Shown in pieces: positions 28,579-40,579 of a stretch of DNA of 64,000 nt. Position 1 is the first letter of the stretch. The number at the start of each line of letters is the position of its first letter. The DNA comes from Ciona intestinalis (taxonomy: Eukaryota; Chordata; Ascidiacea; Phlebobranchia; Cionidae): NCBI RefSeq assembly GCF_000224145.3, contig NC_020169.2, positions 3,926,957 through 3,990,956 on the forward strand, given 5' to 3'. Made by a program: the position numbers and the translations under genes. The notes under the pieces were generated by a model. That model saw only the letters and a list, made by a program, of their open reading frames with translations. It was not told where the DNA came from and made no database searches.

Positions 28579-30235
28579 TCATTTCCTTTTCTCATAAATG
28601 TCTTTGTTTTCCCAGTGGAACTCTGATTTCCGTGGATAATGGGCAACTTTTTCTACCACCTGCATTTCTTTGATGTCTTCATGTAATTGGGATATTTTTT
28701 CTTCACTTAATGTTTCAATATCCAAGTACCTTGGAACAAAGATATTAAACATCAAACAAAATGCAGCAGGTTTAACCCTGCATTTTACTTTGCTGTAATT
28801 CTTGTAAATTCAACTATACATTTGCAACAGGTGTTGAGGTTATTAAAATTGTCAACTTTTATGTAGGTCTGGTATGACACATTGACACCAAGTACTAAGT
28901 AAATGGTGTGCAATAACAGCTCGCCCGCATTTTCTTAGAAATATTAGAAACCAGATAGTGTAATGTTTAAAAGTAAAAACAACCAGATAGTGTAATGTTT
29001 AAAAGTAAAAAAAAAAAAAGTCTCTGGAATCTGTTTAAACTGCAAATAATGTAATTAAAACAGTGAATTGTACAATAATGATGTCTATAACAATAACATG
29101 AAACGCTTACAAAGTCACAATAACACTGTCACGTTGACAAACGGTTTATAATTTAAAAACTTTATTACAGCCTACTGTAATGAAACTACATTCTAGTTTT
29201 ATTAAACAAACAATATCCTACTTATCCCTTTCCACTCTGAGGCCAGTCAAAGGATCCACAATTGAACCAGCACAGTAAACAATACTTTCAATCTTATGAG
29301 TTTCAACATGACGAATAGGTTTGTCCAGTTTACGAAGTAAAACTATGTCACCAACTTTTGCTTTATCACTGGGGTCGTGACTCTCCAGTGTTTCAGCTTC
29401 AGGGAAAAACTGAAAATGATGATGTGAATTATAACAAAATGCAGGAAATGTCAAATTGTTTATTTTACTTGTGCCACACAAGTCTATTTTACGTTCAGGT
29501 AACAAAAATAGCTGTGTAGAATCAAGGGTTGAGTTTTAATAGGACTTATTTTTATAGGAAGGTAGAATGTTAAAGGAGATTTTTTGGACATGTCACCTGT
29601 TGAGAAAGTGGGGACACTATGTGTTTCCAGTATGCAGATTGTGGCAGTTCCTGACGAGATCTAGCGCGTGCAAGACAGTTATTTTTCGCGTGCTATCGTC
29701 AAAAATTAGTATGCAAAGCAGTAAAGCACGTACATTTCCAAGCCACGTTAGAAAATCCTACTTAATTTAATACGTATTTTTTCATTGTTGACTAAATTGG
29801 CGTTCCTGGGACAAATTATAGTGTACATCACCAAAAGTTTGTAAAAAATCTCTTGTGCACCTACCACTCTCTGCATAATGGATTTGTGTCAACAATCTAT
29901 TTTTGTTCTAAACAAGTAGTTACCTAATCTGTTGACCTAATTAACTCCTGAGTATTACCTATGCGTTGAACAACTTAGCTTCAAAATTAAACAAAAATTA
30001 GTTCTGTTCTATACAAATACAACAATCAAAACACAAATATTGAATAAGGTTCTAAACAAATACATCACCTAATATCTATGATCATCCATACATGAGAAAC
30101 AAATTATATACTTACTAAATTCATATATGGGTTGAATCTGTTCAGTTGAACTACCACCTTAGCACGATTGGTAAAATCTTTTGCGACCACTTTTCCGAGC
30201 GCCATTGACATAGAAAGAAATCTTGATTTATCCAT
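28579..30235 (-). CDS. MRPS17: Mitochondrial small ribosomal subunit protein uS17m
   Basis: A component of the mitoribosome small subunit. Exons: 30235-30116, 29409-29222, 28729-28579; phases agree, giving 152 aa (human 130). Exon 1 carries LGKVVAKDFTNRAKVVVQLNRFNPYM, matching the S17 [20 protein letters not shown] start. Exon 2 has DKAKVGDIVLLRKLDKPIRHVETHKIES and VDPLTG, the S17 OB-fold core. Exon 3 continues with YLDIETLSEEKISQLHEDI, like the vertebrate tail, then about 25 extra charged residues ending KRK. Without exon 3 the frame would stop at 29218, so the last junction (donor GTAGGA) decides the C-terminus. Confidence 0.88.
28949..29016. repeat. Two-unit tandem repeat in an MRPS17 intron
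   Basis: A 32-nt unit containing CCAGATAGTGTAATGTTTAA is repeated directly, and the second unit runs into poly-A. Confidence 0.7.
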
Positions 30236-31241
30236 GGTATTTCAGATAAGAGGAACAAGATTTATTACATCACAGTCACCACAAAATTGGTGCAAAGTTA
30301 AGACACGCTTGCGTAAACTATCTCATTATTTGCAACCGGTATGAGAATCTGACATTTGACATATATATGGTTTAAGTTAAGTTATAAAAACTATCATAAC
30401 TAAATATAACATCTCATAGTTTATATTAGTTAAATAAATTATTTGATAAAAACATTTTCGCAATTTAAATAATGGTTAAGAAAATGTCTGAAGCCAAATG
30501 CAACCTGCTTAACTTTCCTTTAGTAATTCTATTTATAATTATACTGTCCAATTAAATGTCAATTAAAATGTATCTTCATTTGGCACTAGTGAAGAATCCT
30601 CGGGTATGTACAGACTAGGTTAGTAGCAACTGAAGAGTGTTAGAGGTTGGTGGTTATAAGTTACTAAGTTAGTATATATTAGTTACGTTCATAAGTTCAT
30701 CTAAGTGGTTAGCATATAACACAAGGGAGGGGGATACTTCACTACTACCCTTTATTTAAAAGCTTTCAGGTGTGTAGTAAAAATACGCTAAAATTAGAGA
30801 TGCAAACAATACCGGTAACGCAGTAACAATACAAAATGGCAAAGCTTCTCAATCTTTTTATCTCTGCTCATACTATACGTTTTAAAATCTTTTTAAGCTA
30901 TACCAACAATTTGAACAGAGTTAACTTTATACTTAAATTATATGACAACTTAACCTATGATAATTATTACCACACCTTGCTTGTATATTCTACAACCACA
31001 CACAAAATAAATGCAAAACATTGAATATAAATTAAAAATTCGCATGGCTTTTTGGGGAATTCCCTTTCTGATATTCTCATAGAGATGAAGTTACGATTGT
31101 GTCATTTATATTCTTCGGGGAATAACATTTACCAGAGACTCTGATATATACCAGGAAACAAAAGAACGGTAATGATATTTTATTTCTTGAGATGAGATAC
31201 GTTTATATTGATTTCATAGCAAGACCGGAAGTGGTAATGCT
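30236..31241. other. Spacer between MRPS17 start and Ly6 3' end
   Basis: It contains the second copy of the 26213 hairpin repeat at about 30581-30745, in reverse orientation. Otherwise AT-rich with no recognised exon. Confidence 0.4.
30581..30745. repeat. Short hairpin repeat, copy 2
   Basis: It begins TTGGCACTAGTGAAGAATCC, contains GTGTTAGAGGTTGGTGGTTA, and ends near GGAGGGGGATACTTCACTAC. It is the reverse complement of the copy at 26213 with extra internal sequence. Confidence 0.55.
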
Positions 31242-33475
31242 TTATAGAAATTGGAGGGCGACTGCAAGAAAAGAACAAATGACTAAAACGAGCTTCTTTG
31301 CCGTCGGTGTAACTGAAGCGTTGCATAAATCTGTAAAACAGTTCAGTTTTGTAAAACAAACAAGCCTATTAAACGATAAGAGTTGTATTGGTTATAGTCT
31401 TGTTCATTTAGGTTAAAGCAACGTACACTAGATGAAATTAAACGCACAGCTAACAACGCTGTGGGGAAAAACAGTATCAGCTTATAACTGTGAGAAAGCG
31501 TGAATTTTGGCTTTGAGAATCGACACCTGGGCCAGGACGATTGTTCTGAATATGCCTATTCGTTTTAATTTACTCGGAAAGTGCCAAAAAACTAGAAAGT
31601 GTCGGAAACACTTAAAAGCGAATATGAAATCATCAGCCAGGTGTGGCTAAACTTGTTCACATAAAGTATGACTCCTAAACTGGACAGTGTATTCGATAGC
31701 ATATTTATATAGGGTGGGAGAAATGGACTACCTTTTTATTATAGTTACTCGTCCCATTCAAAAGTAGTAAACTAAGAACATACAAAAAATGTTTCCTTAC
31801 GTTCCCCATAGAGTGCATAGACCGTTGTTAATTGTTTAAAACACGATCAGGATATTGGGATATTATGTGATAGAGGCGTCTCGTCCCCACCCATACATAC
31901 GTGGTTAAGGATAGATAAAAGATTTTTGATTTAAACCTGTATAGGAATGACTGGCAATCTTAACGGTGTTTGTCCTTTTTATCTCCAATGCCATAAAATA
32001 CATGACGTACACCATTATTTTTTTTTTACTTACTTAAAATTTTTAGATATAAATCCAAACGAGTTTCCTATACCGCTTAGAAAACCTGGTTATAATTTAC
32101 TTTCTTACCAGTGTAACATTCAAGAGAACAAATCATCATATCTGGCTGTGTTGGATCAAGGGCGGCACAACCGTTTGGATGCAAGAACTTTAAACAGTCT
32201 CGTCGATACGTCTTGTTCCCGATTCCTGTCTCTGTGAAAACCAAGGACAACAAGTTGAAAATAAATATTAGTTGAAAAGAACAACAATCCGATCGCATGA
32301 CTACAATGGAGTATTTACACCCGTGAAAGCTGTATTGACAGCCAACTTTTTATGAAACATTGATATTTTATACTAGGTTTTACTGCAATGGAAGAAGATT
32401 GTGGGCTGCAGTATATTCAAAGGAATATTTACGCACTTTGCGTAAAACACAAAATGAAGAGTATATCTGATTTGAACTTTAAACCACATCCTACAGTACC
32501 TTAACTTACTTACCCACAGTCAAATACATGCAGGGGACACCTTCATCGCAAACTTTGGTCTCGGTTTGAGAATTCGGGTTAACGCAGTTCGGAGATGTGT
32601 TATCGCAGGAATAACAAGTTAACCCGATGCCTAGATAATAAACACCGATTAAAAATCACAGAGCCATTTTTCAGAGTTTAAATTTTCCCTCAAAAATTGA
32701 TGATAACGCACAGGACATGCGATGCTGCATAAAGTAAAACAATTTAATTTTAGGTTTAAAAGTATAGTTTATAGATAATGTTATGTAGTGTAAATTAAGA
32801 TTGCCGACAGACCAGCACGATTTTTTTATTTAGCAGAGAAACGTGTAAACATGGAATACACTCTGACATTTGTGAGGCGCCAATGATGCAAAAGATGGCG
32901 CCAGCTTTGGTAAATATTCATCGCTTAACGGTAAGCCATGTACGAACCGATAAGTTCAAGTTTCCGAAACGACAAACGGTATTTTATCAACAATAGATAA
33001 ACGACTAAAAACAAAAGAAACTAAAGTATTTTAATGCAAGATTTTAGGCGACAAAATGTCTTTACAAATTACTTTAGAAATAAATTGTTTTTTTTTCTTG
33101 AGAATAAACATACTTTTTATTTTGGGAGTATACACAAAAAACTATGAAGATTTTGTTTACTTTGCAAGATATACAGCTCTATATGCTCAACTTTGTAAAC
33201 AACATAAAATACTATATACCAAGAGGATTAAACTCAAATAAAGAAAAATAAATGACACCGGAAATTCCCTTTAACTCTTAAGTAGGCATTTAAAAATATA
33301 TTCCTTAACCCGATTTACGTAATAGGTTTTTAACCAGATGTTATTGCGCCATGATGGCCACATGTCAACGTGATGGAGATATTAGAAGATTCTTATCCAC
33401 GGAATAATCCAAAGATTTAAACTTACAAGTTGAGATCAGACAGAGTAGAAACGTTAAAACTTTCAGTAATCCCAT
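31242..33475 (-). CDS. GPI-anchored Ly6/uPAR (three-finger) protein
   Basis: A small secreted or cell-surface protein; the exact orthologue is not recognised. Exons: 33475-33427, 32630-32514, 32231-32109, 31330-31242; phases agree, giving 125 aa. Exon 1 is a signal peptide (MGLLKVLTFLLCLISTC). The mature protein has the Ly6 cysteine pattern: LTCYSCDN, a C about 6 further on, VCDEGVPC, RRDC, NGC, then MICSLECYTG and DLCN, the closing CN hallmark. After the last Cys-Asn come about ten polar residues and a hydrophobic C-terminus (LVLVICSFLAVALQFL), a typical GPI-attachment signal. A CRE-like site cluster lies about 115 bp upstream of the ATG. Confidence 0.85.
31707..31896. mobile_element. MITE copy in the last Ly6 intron
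   Basis: The left end is TATAGGGTGGGAGAAATGGA. The right end GCGTCTCGTCCCCACCC is degraded. Confidence 0.6.
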
Positions 33476-33561
33476 TTCTTTGGCTTTCTCGCTGCTCCTG
33501 CACGCCCAAATGACTCGCCGAACTTGCCAACAACCGGCGTTCTGATGTATAGGAAGTATTT

Positions 33562-33610
33562 GTGACGTTTATGGCGTTCGGGAGGCGCGTGACGTCATTC
33601 CGTGACGTAT
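33562..33610 (-). promoter_or_regulatory. CRE/ATF-like site cluster upstream of the Ly6 gene
   Basis: TGACGTCA at 33590-33597, TGACGTAT at 33603 and TGACGTTT at 33562 lie 87-135 bp upstream of the Ly6 start codon. The promoter role is inferred from position only. Confidence 0.35.
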
Positions 33611-34242
33611 GATGAGAGACGGGTCTGGAATCGCAAAACAGAAAACTTTAACAGTAATCAACAAAAACAAGGAAATTACCACGAATTTTAAGTTGTTTAC
33701 CTCGAGCCAAGTCTCCTGGTGCTGAAATCGCGAAGATCTGTGTCGCCAACATTGCGGAAACGTCTCGTAAATTCCAGAATCTGAACTTAATACTCAAAGT
33801 TGATCGGATAGAACTTAATGTGACAGAGAAAACCAGAAAACGCAAACAGACTCGCGTGACATTATGAACGTGCACGAGTTCAAATACAAAACAACAATCC
33901 ACTATAGATGATACGATCATTATAGATAAGGGACATTATAGCATTAAGTTCGTTACAAAACAGTCTCTATTGGCAGAAATCGGAAGCATATTTAGTCATA
34001 GGGCAATTTAATTTTGGAATCTTGGTTCTATTTTAGGCTAACCTGCCGGCAATACTCATAAAACGTTTCCCCTGCCCCTGTGGTATATATGGTAAAACGC
34101 ACAAAACAACCGTTATCTTCCAACACAAACGAAACGGCACAGCACCTATAATTTACATATATACACACACACAGTTGTCGTCATTTTAAAGGTTTTGTTT
34201 TTACAAGTAAAATTTAAATTAAAGACAATTTGTCGAATATAC

Positions 34243-34420
34243 AGTATGTAGATACCGTTAACACTTAACTTCTAAATAATGTGATCTTGTTTTAACAATT
34301 AGCAAAGCTGTTTTAGGGTTATATAAGAATGTGGTGGTGATATAATTCTGTAAATATTCTTTATTTGCAACCAAATGGGGCGATAAAAGAAAATGAAAAC
34401 ATGTCCCGTTTTACTCTTTA
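34243..34420. mobile_element. Strongly diverged MITE copy
   Basis: Interior blocks (TGTGATCTTGTTTTAACAAT, CAACCAAATGGGGCGA) and a right-end remnant ATGTCCCGTTTTACTC remain. Confidence 0.45.
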
Positions 34421-35736
34421 TTGGCTGTATCACTTATAACACGGTTGGTATCAAGCTACGGTGAAACATTGGTTTAAATAATTATAATTTTATATATCAG
34501 CAAAGGAACAGAATGTTATTTGTCTGTATGTTTTTACAAAACTGTCAAGGTAGCCGTTTTTATGAAACGTAATACATATAAACGCTGTGTTTTCACCAAT
34601 TTATATCAAAAATCTGTTTATCAAAAAAATTACGCACAAAAACATTTTTACCATTAGAAAAGCCTGAAGCCAAATTTTTCCAAAAGTTCAATTCTTCCGA
34701 TAACTTTCATTATTTAAACAACAATCACCCACTATGACATCACCATTGGATTGGTTTCGTCTTCCGAAATTGTTTTTTATTCCAGGAGTCGTTACCTCGA
34801 TGGGAGAAAACGGATCCGCAAAGCGGCAACAGCGCTTCTGTATAAAACCAAGTGTACCTGGTGTGTTAGGCGCATATAGACAGCAGCGGTTACATCATGA
34901 ACACCTTAGGCAACGCGTAATACATTGATACGATTAAGGGGAGTATATAGGATAAGGCACGCAGTTGCGTGTTGTGGTACAGCTTCACAATTATTTGGCT
35001 GCTTGCACGGTAACGGCAATTTTGTTGGTAGGAATTAGGTAAATTTTATACGATGTATTTACCGCAATATTAGTAGTTATATACAAGTAAAAATACAGTT
35101 ACATAAACCGCGTTGCTATGCGCATAATATAAAACGACTGTCGTTTTGCAGCTATTTTCATGCTGTGTTTTATTAGTCGGAGAAACAAAAAGTTTGGGTA
35201 TGTTACGTGTAGATAAATCCAATTTAATGCCATGTGTCGTACAGTTATGGCTGAAATGGCTTTTTTCCCAAAGTACATTTTAATTGTAAGTTTGATATTT
35301 TATCAGTTAATGTGATTTTTGCAGAGAAAATTGTTGTTGTTTTGCCGTTTCGGACGTTACACCACATCAATACTGACGATGAATATGCCCCATTCATATT
35401 ATTTCCGCAATATTTTAGGATATCTTAGACCACATCTAACAAACATTGAAATACGTGAAACGCTAAGAGCGTTTTTAACTTTAGGAGAATCCGAGATATC
35501 TTAGCAGTGTTAATTTAAATCGCCTTTTCTACTAAAGGGTTATTAGAATATGCGCAACGAATATAAAAAGTGCTCTATGTGTCCATTTTTGCAGGATTCT
35601 AACATGCAGTACCTTTTTTTAAAGGCGTTGTATAATTAAATAAAGAAAACACAGTTTAGCATTTAAAAAATTATTATAACTTTAAATCTATATTCTGTAG
35701 GTTTTAAAACGTATAGTTACATTCCTGCAAACTAAA

Positions 35737-38665
35737 ATGATGAAACTTGTTCTCGTAATAATATTTGCGGTCTTACCCGTCGTGTTTGCTTGTACGTGCG
35801 AGTTTATGCAACCGCAAGAGAAAATATGCCACGACGACTTCGGTAAGTATAGTGATTTGTTTAAACACTTAGAAAATAATCGGTTTAGTTATTAATGTGA
35901 ATATTTTGCAGTTGGCATTATCGAGATTCTAGCTGAGGACATTAGAAGCAACATATTTCCGGGTGTTATGGCAAGAGCAAAGATAGTAAAGGCAAGTTAC
36001 AACGCATTTAAATTTTGTTTATTAGTAATAGGCGATCTACACCAACTTGAAAAACAAAATATTAATTTGAGCAAATATATATTTTTGTAATTAGTTAAGA
36101 TTCATTTTTCGTGTTACTGCCTGCATGCAGTCACCTTTAAACGAACGTCTTCAACCAACCGGCTAGGACGCATTATACGTGGTTTAACTTTAAACATTTC
36201 AGTTCAACATACACGAAACCTTATACCAGCGTTCCGGTAAGATGATCGAATTGTTTCAGTTTATTTGTGTTTCGCAAAAACTTGGTAAAATTTCAAGACG
36301 GTGTCGGGTTAACATTAGTGCGAAAACAAAGTCAGAATATTTTTCACAGCGGAGATGTAGACGCGATAAGAGACATAAATCTCTCCTGTAGGTCGTAATG
36401 CATTTTATCCATGTTTTATCTCAGCTCTCAGGTATCTTAAGTAAATCGCATTTAAACATGATACGCCACATGCAAGCGAGTTTTATCTCTTAAATTGCAA
36501 GTTTGGTGAAATGTTAAGTGAAATGTAACTTCAACCTTCAAGTACATGTAAGAAACTTTGAGAAGACTAAAAGTGGCTGTACACAGTATCCGGAATTCGT
36601 CCGTTTGGTCCGGATTTCGCTGCCGCATGCGGAACTCGGTAATGGGTTTGCATATACGACTTCGCGAATTCGCATGCCGGATACTGTGTACAGCCACCTT
36701 AAACCAGAATATTTACAACGATCGCACGAACGATATTATAAGGTGCACGGTAACACGACTCAACATATAATGTCACTACCCACGCGAATACTTCTCTAAA
36801 GATAAATTTAAAAAATAACGTTCTTTCCTTGTCTCATTAAGCGGTAAAAACTCTCACGAATTTATACAGCGTTGTTATTTGTTTAAAACACGATTACTAA
36901 ATGGGGGATATTATGTGCCGACGGTATTTAAACGTATTGAGTACAAAATAAATAATATTTTCTTTTATTTTAGGTTTTCAAAGGAAAATACCAAGATTTT
37001 CGACCAAATGACATGATTTATATTTACTCGGATCCGGGTAGTTGTCTATTAGATGTGTGGTCGGGAAAACAAATTATTTCTGGTAAGAATATAACATACA
37101 TTGCCTCTAAATCCATTATATCCTTATAAACCCCTATAAAAACCCCTAAACCTAAATACACTTATGCAAAACGTTTAAAAAGTAAAATGATTTGCTATAG
37201 AGTGAAATTTTCCTTCTAAAGCGCGCAAATATGCAGTCCAGTACGAACGTCAGGCCGTTTGCATGACAGCCATATCCTTTTCTAACCCTTACGAACATGC
37301 TTAATTTAAATGCATAATCTGTTTAAACATTTAAGTGGGAACAAAATGCTTAAGCCTAGACAGCTATGACGTAGAATGTAGAGCTGTAACGTACTGGCAA
37401 CTCATGAATTTCTATCACAAATAGTTCGAACTAAAAACGTTGGTACATGCAGGCAAAACTTACAATGGGGGAGTGAAAATGGACCGATGTTCGTTTCGTG
37501 AATTGTTCGATTATTTCACTCCACAACAAATCGAAGCAATCGACTCTCATATAAGAAGTAATGCTTACGACCGAGGATGCAGCGCTTGTAAAATTAAGAA
37601 GCAATATGACTTTAGCATGGTAAGAATATAAAATATGTTGGGATGAGATGAATACCATTATGAAATATGTTCCATGTTTCCTAACGATTGCCAAAGCCAT
37701 TTTATAGTTGCATTGAAACGATTCCATAGTTCGGTGTAAATATTCTTTCCTTACTCCTAAATGGATCGGTCAAAAACGAATTAAAAGATGGTCTGTCTTA
37801 CTCTTAACGAATACACAAGCGAAAACTCAAGGCGTTAGTGGATTATTAGACCGATTTCCAAGTAGCGCTATGTTATGTTTGTGTATAGAGTTTGTCAATC
37901 TTCTTTAGAGTATGTTTTTTTGACGTCACAAGAATTTTAAACTCGCTTAAGTATAGAGCATGACGTTATTATATATATCGAACTACACACGACCCCTGAT
38001 GTCACTTAGTGACTCACTCTACGGGACGTTTCCCGCGTTATATATTTAGGTGATCAATGAAAGTTTGTTTTTAGTCAAAAGACAACGAGTGCCGGGATGT
38101 GTACGAGTTTCCTGTGCAGACATCTGCGTGTGTGGCTGGCAATGACGGTACATGCGGATGGGTGGATGTGTCACAACGTAGAGTTCAACTGCCGGGTCCC
38201 CATGACTTCACCACACGAAACCCGGGCACTGCACCTACTGAGTTCGCAATTCATGACCCAACACCTACGCCAGTTACAAGGCAAAATACAAATTCTGCTA
38301 CAACACAAAGTACAATTTCTGCTACAACGCAAATTTCACCTACAACAGCACAACCATCTACAACAGAATCAACGACAATGCCAGTCACACAACCAAGTAC
38401 GTCTGAAAGTACAACAACAACACCTATACGGATAAGAACACAGTCAACTACAGCAACTGTACCACCTACAACAACAGCGACAACAACAACAACAACAACA
38501 ACGAGTCCTAAAACAACCACAGCAACAACAACAACAACGCCTACAACAACATTAAGAACAACTACAACTACAGTAAGATCCACAACACAAGTAAAACGAA
38601 CCTGGATACAGCACGTACGCGTAGCAGTAAGATGGCCGACGTTCCAGTTTCGTAAGCGCTCATAA
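35737..38665 (+). CDS. TIMP-like metalloproteinase inhibitor with Thr-rich tail
   Basis: TIMPs insert their N-terminal cysteine into the zinc site of metalloproteinases. Exons: 35737-35842, 35912-35991, 36974-37082, 37453-37619, 38075-38665; phases agree, giving 350 aa. The signal peptide (MMKLVLVIIFAVLPVVFA) is followed at once by CTCEFMQPQEKIC, the TIMP CxC...C start that leaves Cys1 free. Then come IVKVFKG, YSDPGSCLLDVWSGK (TIMP SAVCGVSLDVGGKK-like), DRCSFRELFDYFT, GCSACKIK, NECRDVYEF and SACVAGNDGTCGWVDV. I count ten mature cysteines, not twelve; the pair in the family's RCPMIPC segment is absent. About 130 extra residues follow, dominated by Thr with Ser/Pro/Ala, probably O-glycosylated. 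Intron 2 has a GC donor (AAG|GCAAGT). Confidence 0.87.
36571..36700. mobile_element. 130-bp foldback element in a TIMP intron
   Basis: The left arm AGTGGCTGTACACAGTATCC and right arm GGATACTGTGTACAGCCACC are almost perfect inverted repeats of about 23 nt. Smaller inverted pieces (GAATTCG) lie inside. There is no coding capacity. Confidence 0.7.
36812..36931. mobile_element. MITE remnant in a TIMP intron
   Basis: Only interior blocks remain (TTCTTTCCTTGTCTCATTAA, GTTGTTATTTGTTTAAAACA, GGGGGATATTATGTGC). Confidence 0.4.
37635..37808. mobile_element. MITE copy, taagatgg-type variant, diverged
   Basis: The left end is TTGGGATGAGATGAATACCA and the right end is GATGGTCTGTCTTACTCTTA. Confidence 0.5.
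38280..38590 (+). repeat. ACA-rich low-complexity region in the TIMP tail
   Basis: Imperfect ACA/ACAACA trinucleotide runs encode poly-threonine stretches within the last TIMP exon; the longest are at about 38460-38545. Confidence 0.85.
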
Positions 38666-38708
38666 AACTGTGTCTTTAACTTTGTAATTATTTATTTTGC
38701 TTTATATT

Positions 38709-38860
38709 TACTGTAGGCTGGGGTAAGATGATACGTGTTTTCACTTTATTTTACTCCATTTGGTAAAAAAACAACGACTATTTAGAGTTTTTAGTTAATT
38801 AAAAAACGAATATGAAATGTGGGAAATATTATAGTATCCATCTTACCCCACGGTACTATA
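38709..38860. mobile_element. MITE copy downstream of TIMP
   Basis: The left end is TGTAGGCTGGGGTAAGATGA and the right end is TCCATCTTACCCCACGGTAC. Confidence 0.65.
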
Positions 38861-40454
38861 TTTTGTTTTTTTTTACAAGTTTTGCCAGTGGTACTTTGTA
38901 TTCTCTGTCGATTTTGTTTTGTCATTTATTTTATCTTGTTGTTTTATGTATTTTATAAAATGTAAATTAAAGTTTTTTTAATTTTATAAACACTCGAGCG
39001 TTTTTTAAATCCTAATTATTTATATTTAAACTTTGCAAAGTAATTTTTAACGATAAAACATTCTAAACGCCCTGTTTTCCATCAAACTGTCAAGAACGAG
39101 GATTATCAAAATGAATGATATATATGGCGCAGCAACGTACACCTCACACTAACGATGTTAGGAAACTAAAAAATTAAATTGGCCCTACCGAAAATTAAAT
39201 TGATTTATGTTTTTTATTTAAATCTAAGGAAATTGAATTGTGTTTTTTATTTCGCTTCTATTTTGTATGAAATATTTTATTATACCGTGTTTGAAATTAT
39301 GTGCCTCGTGTACAGTTTCTCACTTTTAAAGTTCATTAAATCTATACAGTTGAGCTCTTTGCTTTGAAAACAACGGATTAGACACTAAGACAGGTGCGCA
39401 GTTATGCATTCAGGCAGGAGAACGGCGTGAACCCGTGTGTGTATAACAGCTTAATGTTAATACGGTTTAGGAACCTTCAATCAAATGTTAATTCTATTGT
39501 TTGGTCATGTTTATCTGTTTCGGCCAATTTAATAACCGCGTACTGATAGGATAAGGATTTTAATAAACGTTCTAAAGCCTAATGGTCACCCTTAATGGAG
39601 GCTCTCAACTTTAACGTAGGCCGAACATAATGCGTTTTATTGCATTGTTTGTGCAGAATGTAGTGCCTGGGGCAACCATAGCGGAAAGAGAAGTTTTAAA
39701 TGTCGATGTTAGTCTGACAGTTAATCTTCTAGGGAACGATGTTTAAGATAAAGTACGTTTCGAATGACCTGAAAGGTATTTGGAACGTAAAGGTCACGGA
39801 GTCCACCCTACACTATAATACTAAGGTGGTAAATCGAATGAAAATATCGCTTGTTCGCCATATACATCGTGTACATACTTTCCTATATTATGACACAACA
39901 ATCAGATAACGCCGGGAAACAATAAGGGAACTTAACGCGTAACCCGACGACGCGAAAATCGCGTTCAACCAACGTCATAATCGATATACAATGCCTGTAG
40001 CAGTCCGTGTATGGAAATTTAAAGTCGCGGTAATTCAAGAAAATTTCGTAAGGTTTTGTGATGGTTACAGGTTTAATTTAAAAGCAGCTATTGGTATCAC
40101 GACTACTTTACATGGTTAGCTGACGTATTTATAATCAGGACTACTGAAAACTACACGACATCCAATTATTACAAATTGGCAGCCATTTTATACAAGATTT
40201 CAAATTGGCTTTCAAAACGGATTAGACATTTGTGACGTACGTAAACGGCTATGTGACGTCATGACATGCTGCCGGTCACGTAAGCAATGTAACATGATAT
40301 TGTTTGTAGTAAGGGGGCTATTTTTAAAAGGAATGCTCACATAACGTCATGTGAACAGCCTACTAGAGATATCTCTAATAGGCCGTGGTGGCGTGGTCAT
40401 GTGTTATGCGAAATAATGCGTTCGGTTAGCATATAACTTCCCCTTTCCTGACCA

Positions 40455-40563
40455 AGTTTTTAACAATTAACAACGCTGTCTTATAAAATCGCAAGAATAC
40501 GGTTATATAATTCTGTTAATATTTTTGGTTGACTACCAATAAATGGGATAATAAAATTAGGTA
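40455..40563. mobile_element. Partial MITE copy
   Basis: Only interior blocks are seen (TTTTTAACAATTAACAACGC, GACTACCAATAAATGGGATA). Both ends are missing. Confidence 0.4.
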
Positions 40564-40579
40564 TAGTGCACGGCCTACT

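Larger units (their letters stand above)
33476..35736. other. Divergent spacer between Ly6 and TIMP genes
   Basis: It includes the Ly6 upstream region with CRE-like sites, a diverged MITE (34243-34420) and AT-rich sequence before the TIMP ATG. Small open frames here (33648, 34734, 35319) show no family signature. Confidence 0.4.

Noticed and set aside
34734-35504. Small open frames between the Ly6 and TIMP genes
   Set aside because: No family motifs, no convincing splice context and length expected by chance.
35912-35991. Apparent 20-residue insertion after the third cysteine of TIMP
   Set aside because: A better alignment puts FVGIIEIL on the first TIMP strand and VMARAKIVKVFKG on the later strand before FKG, so no insertion is needed; the ARAK match to the early RAK motif is coincidental.
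38251-38583. Minus-strand open frame of 110 codons, almost all valine
   Set aside because: It is the antisense of the ACA-rich TIMP tail; low-complexity complement, no independent evidence.
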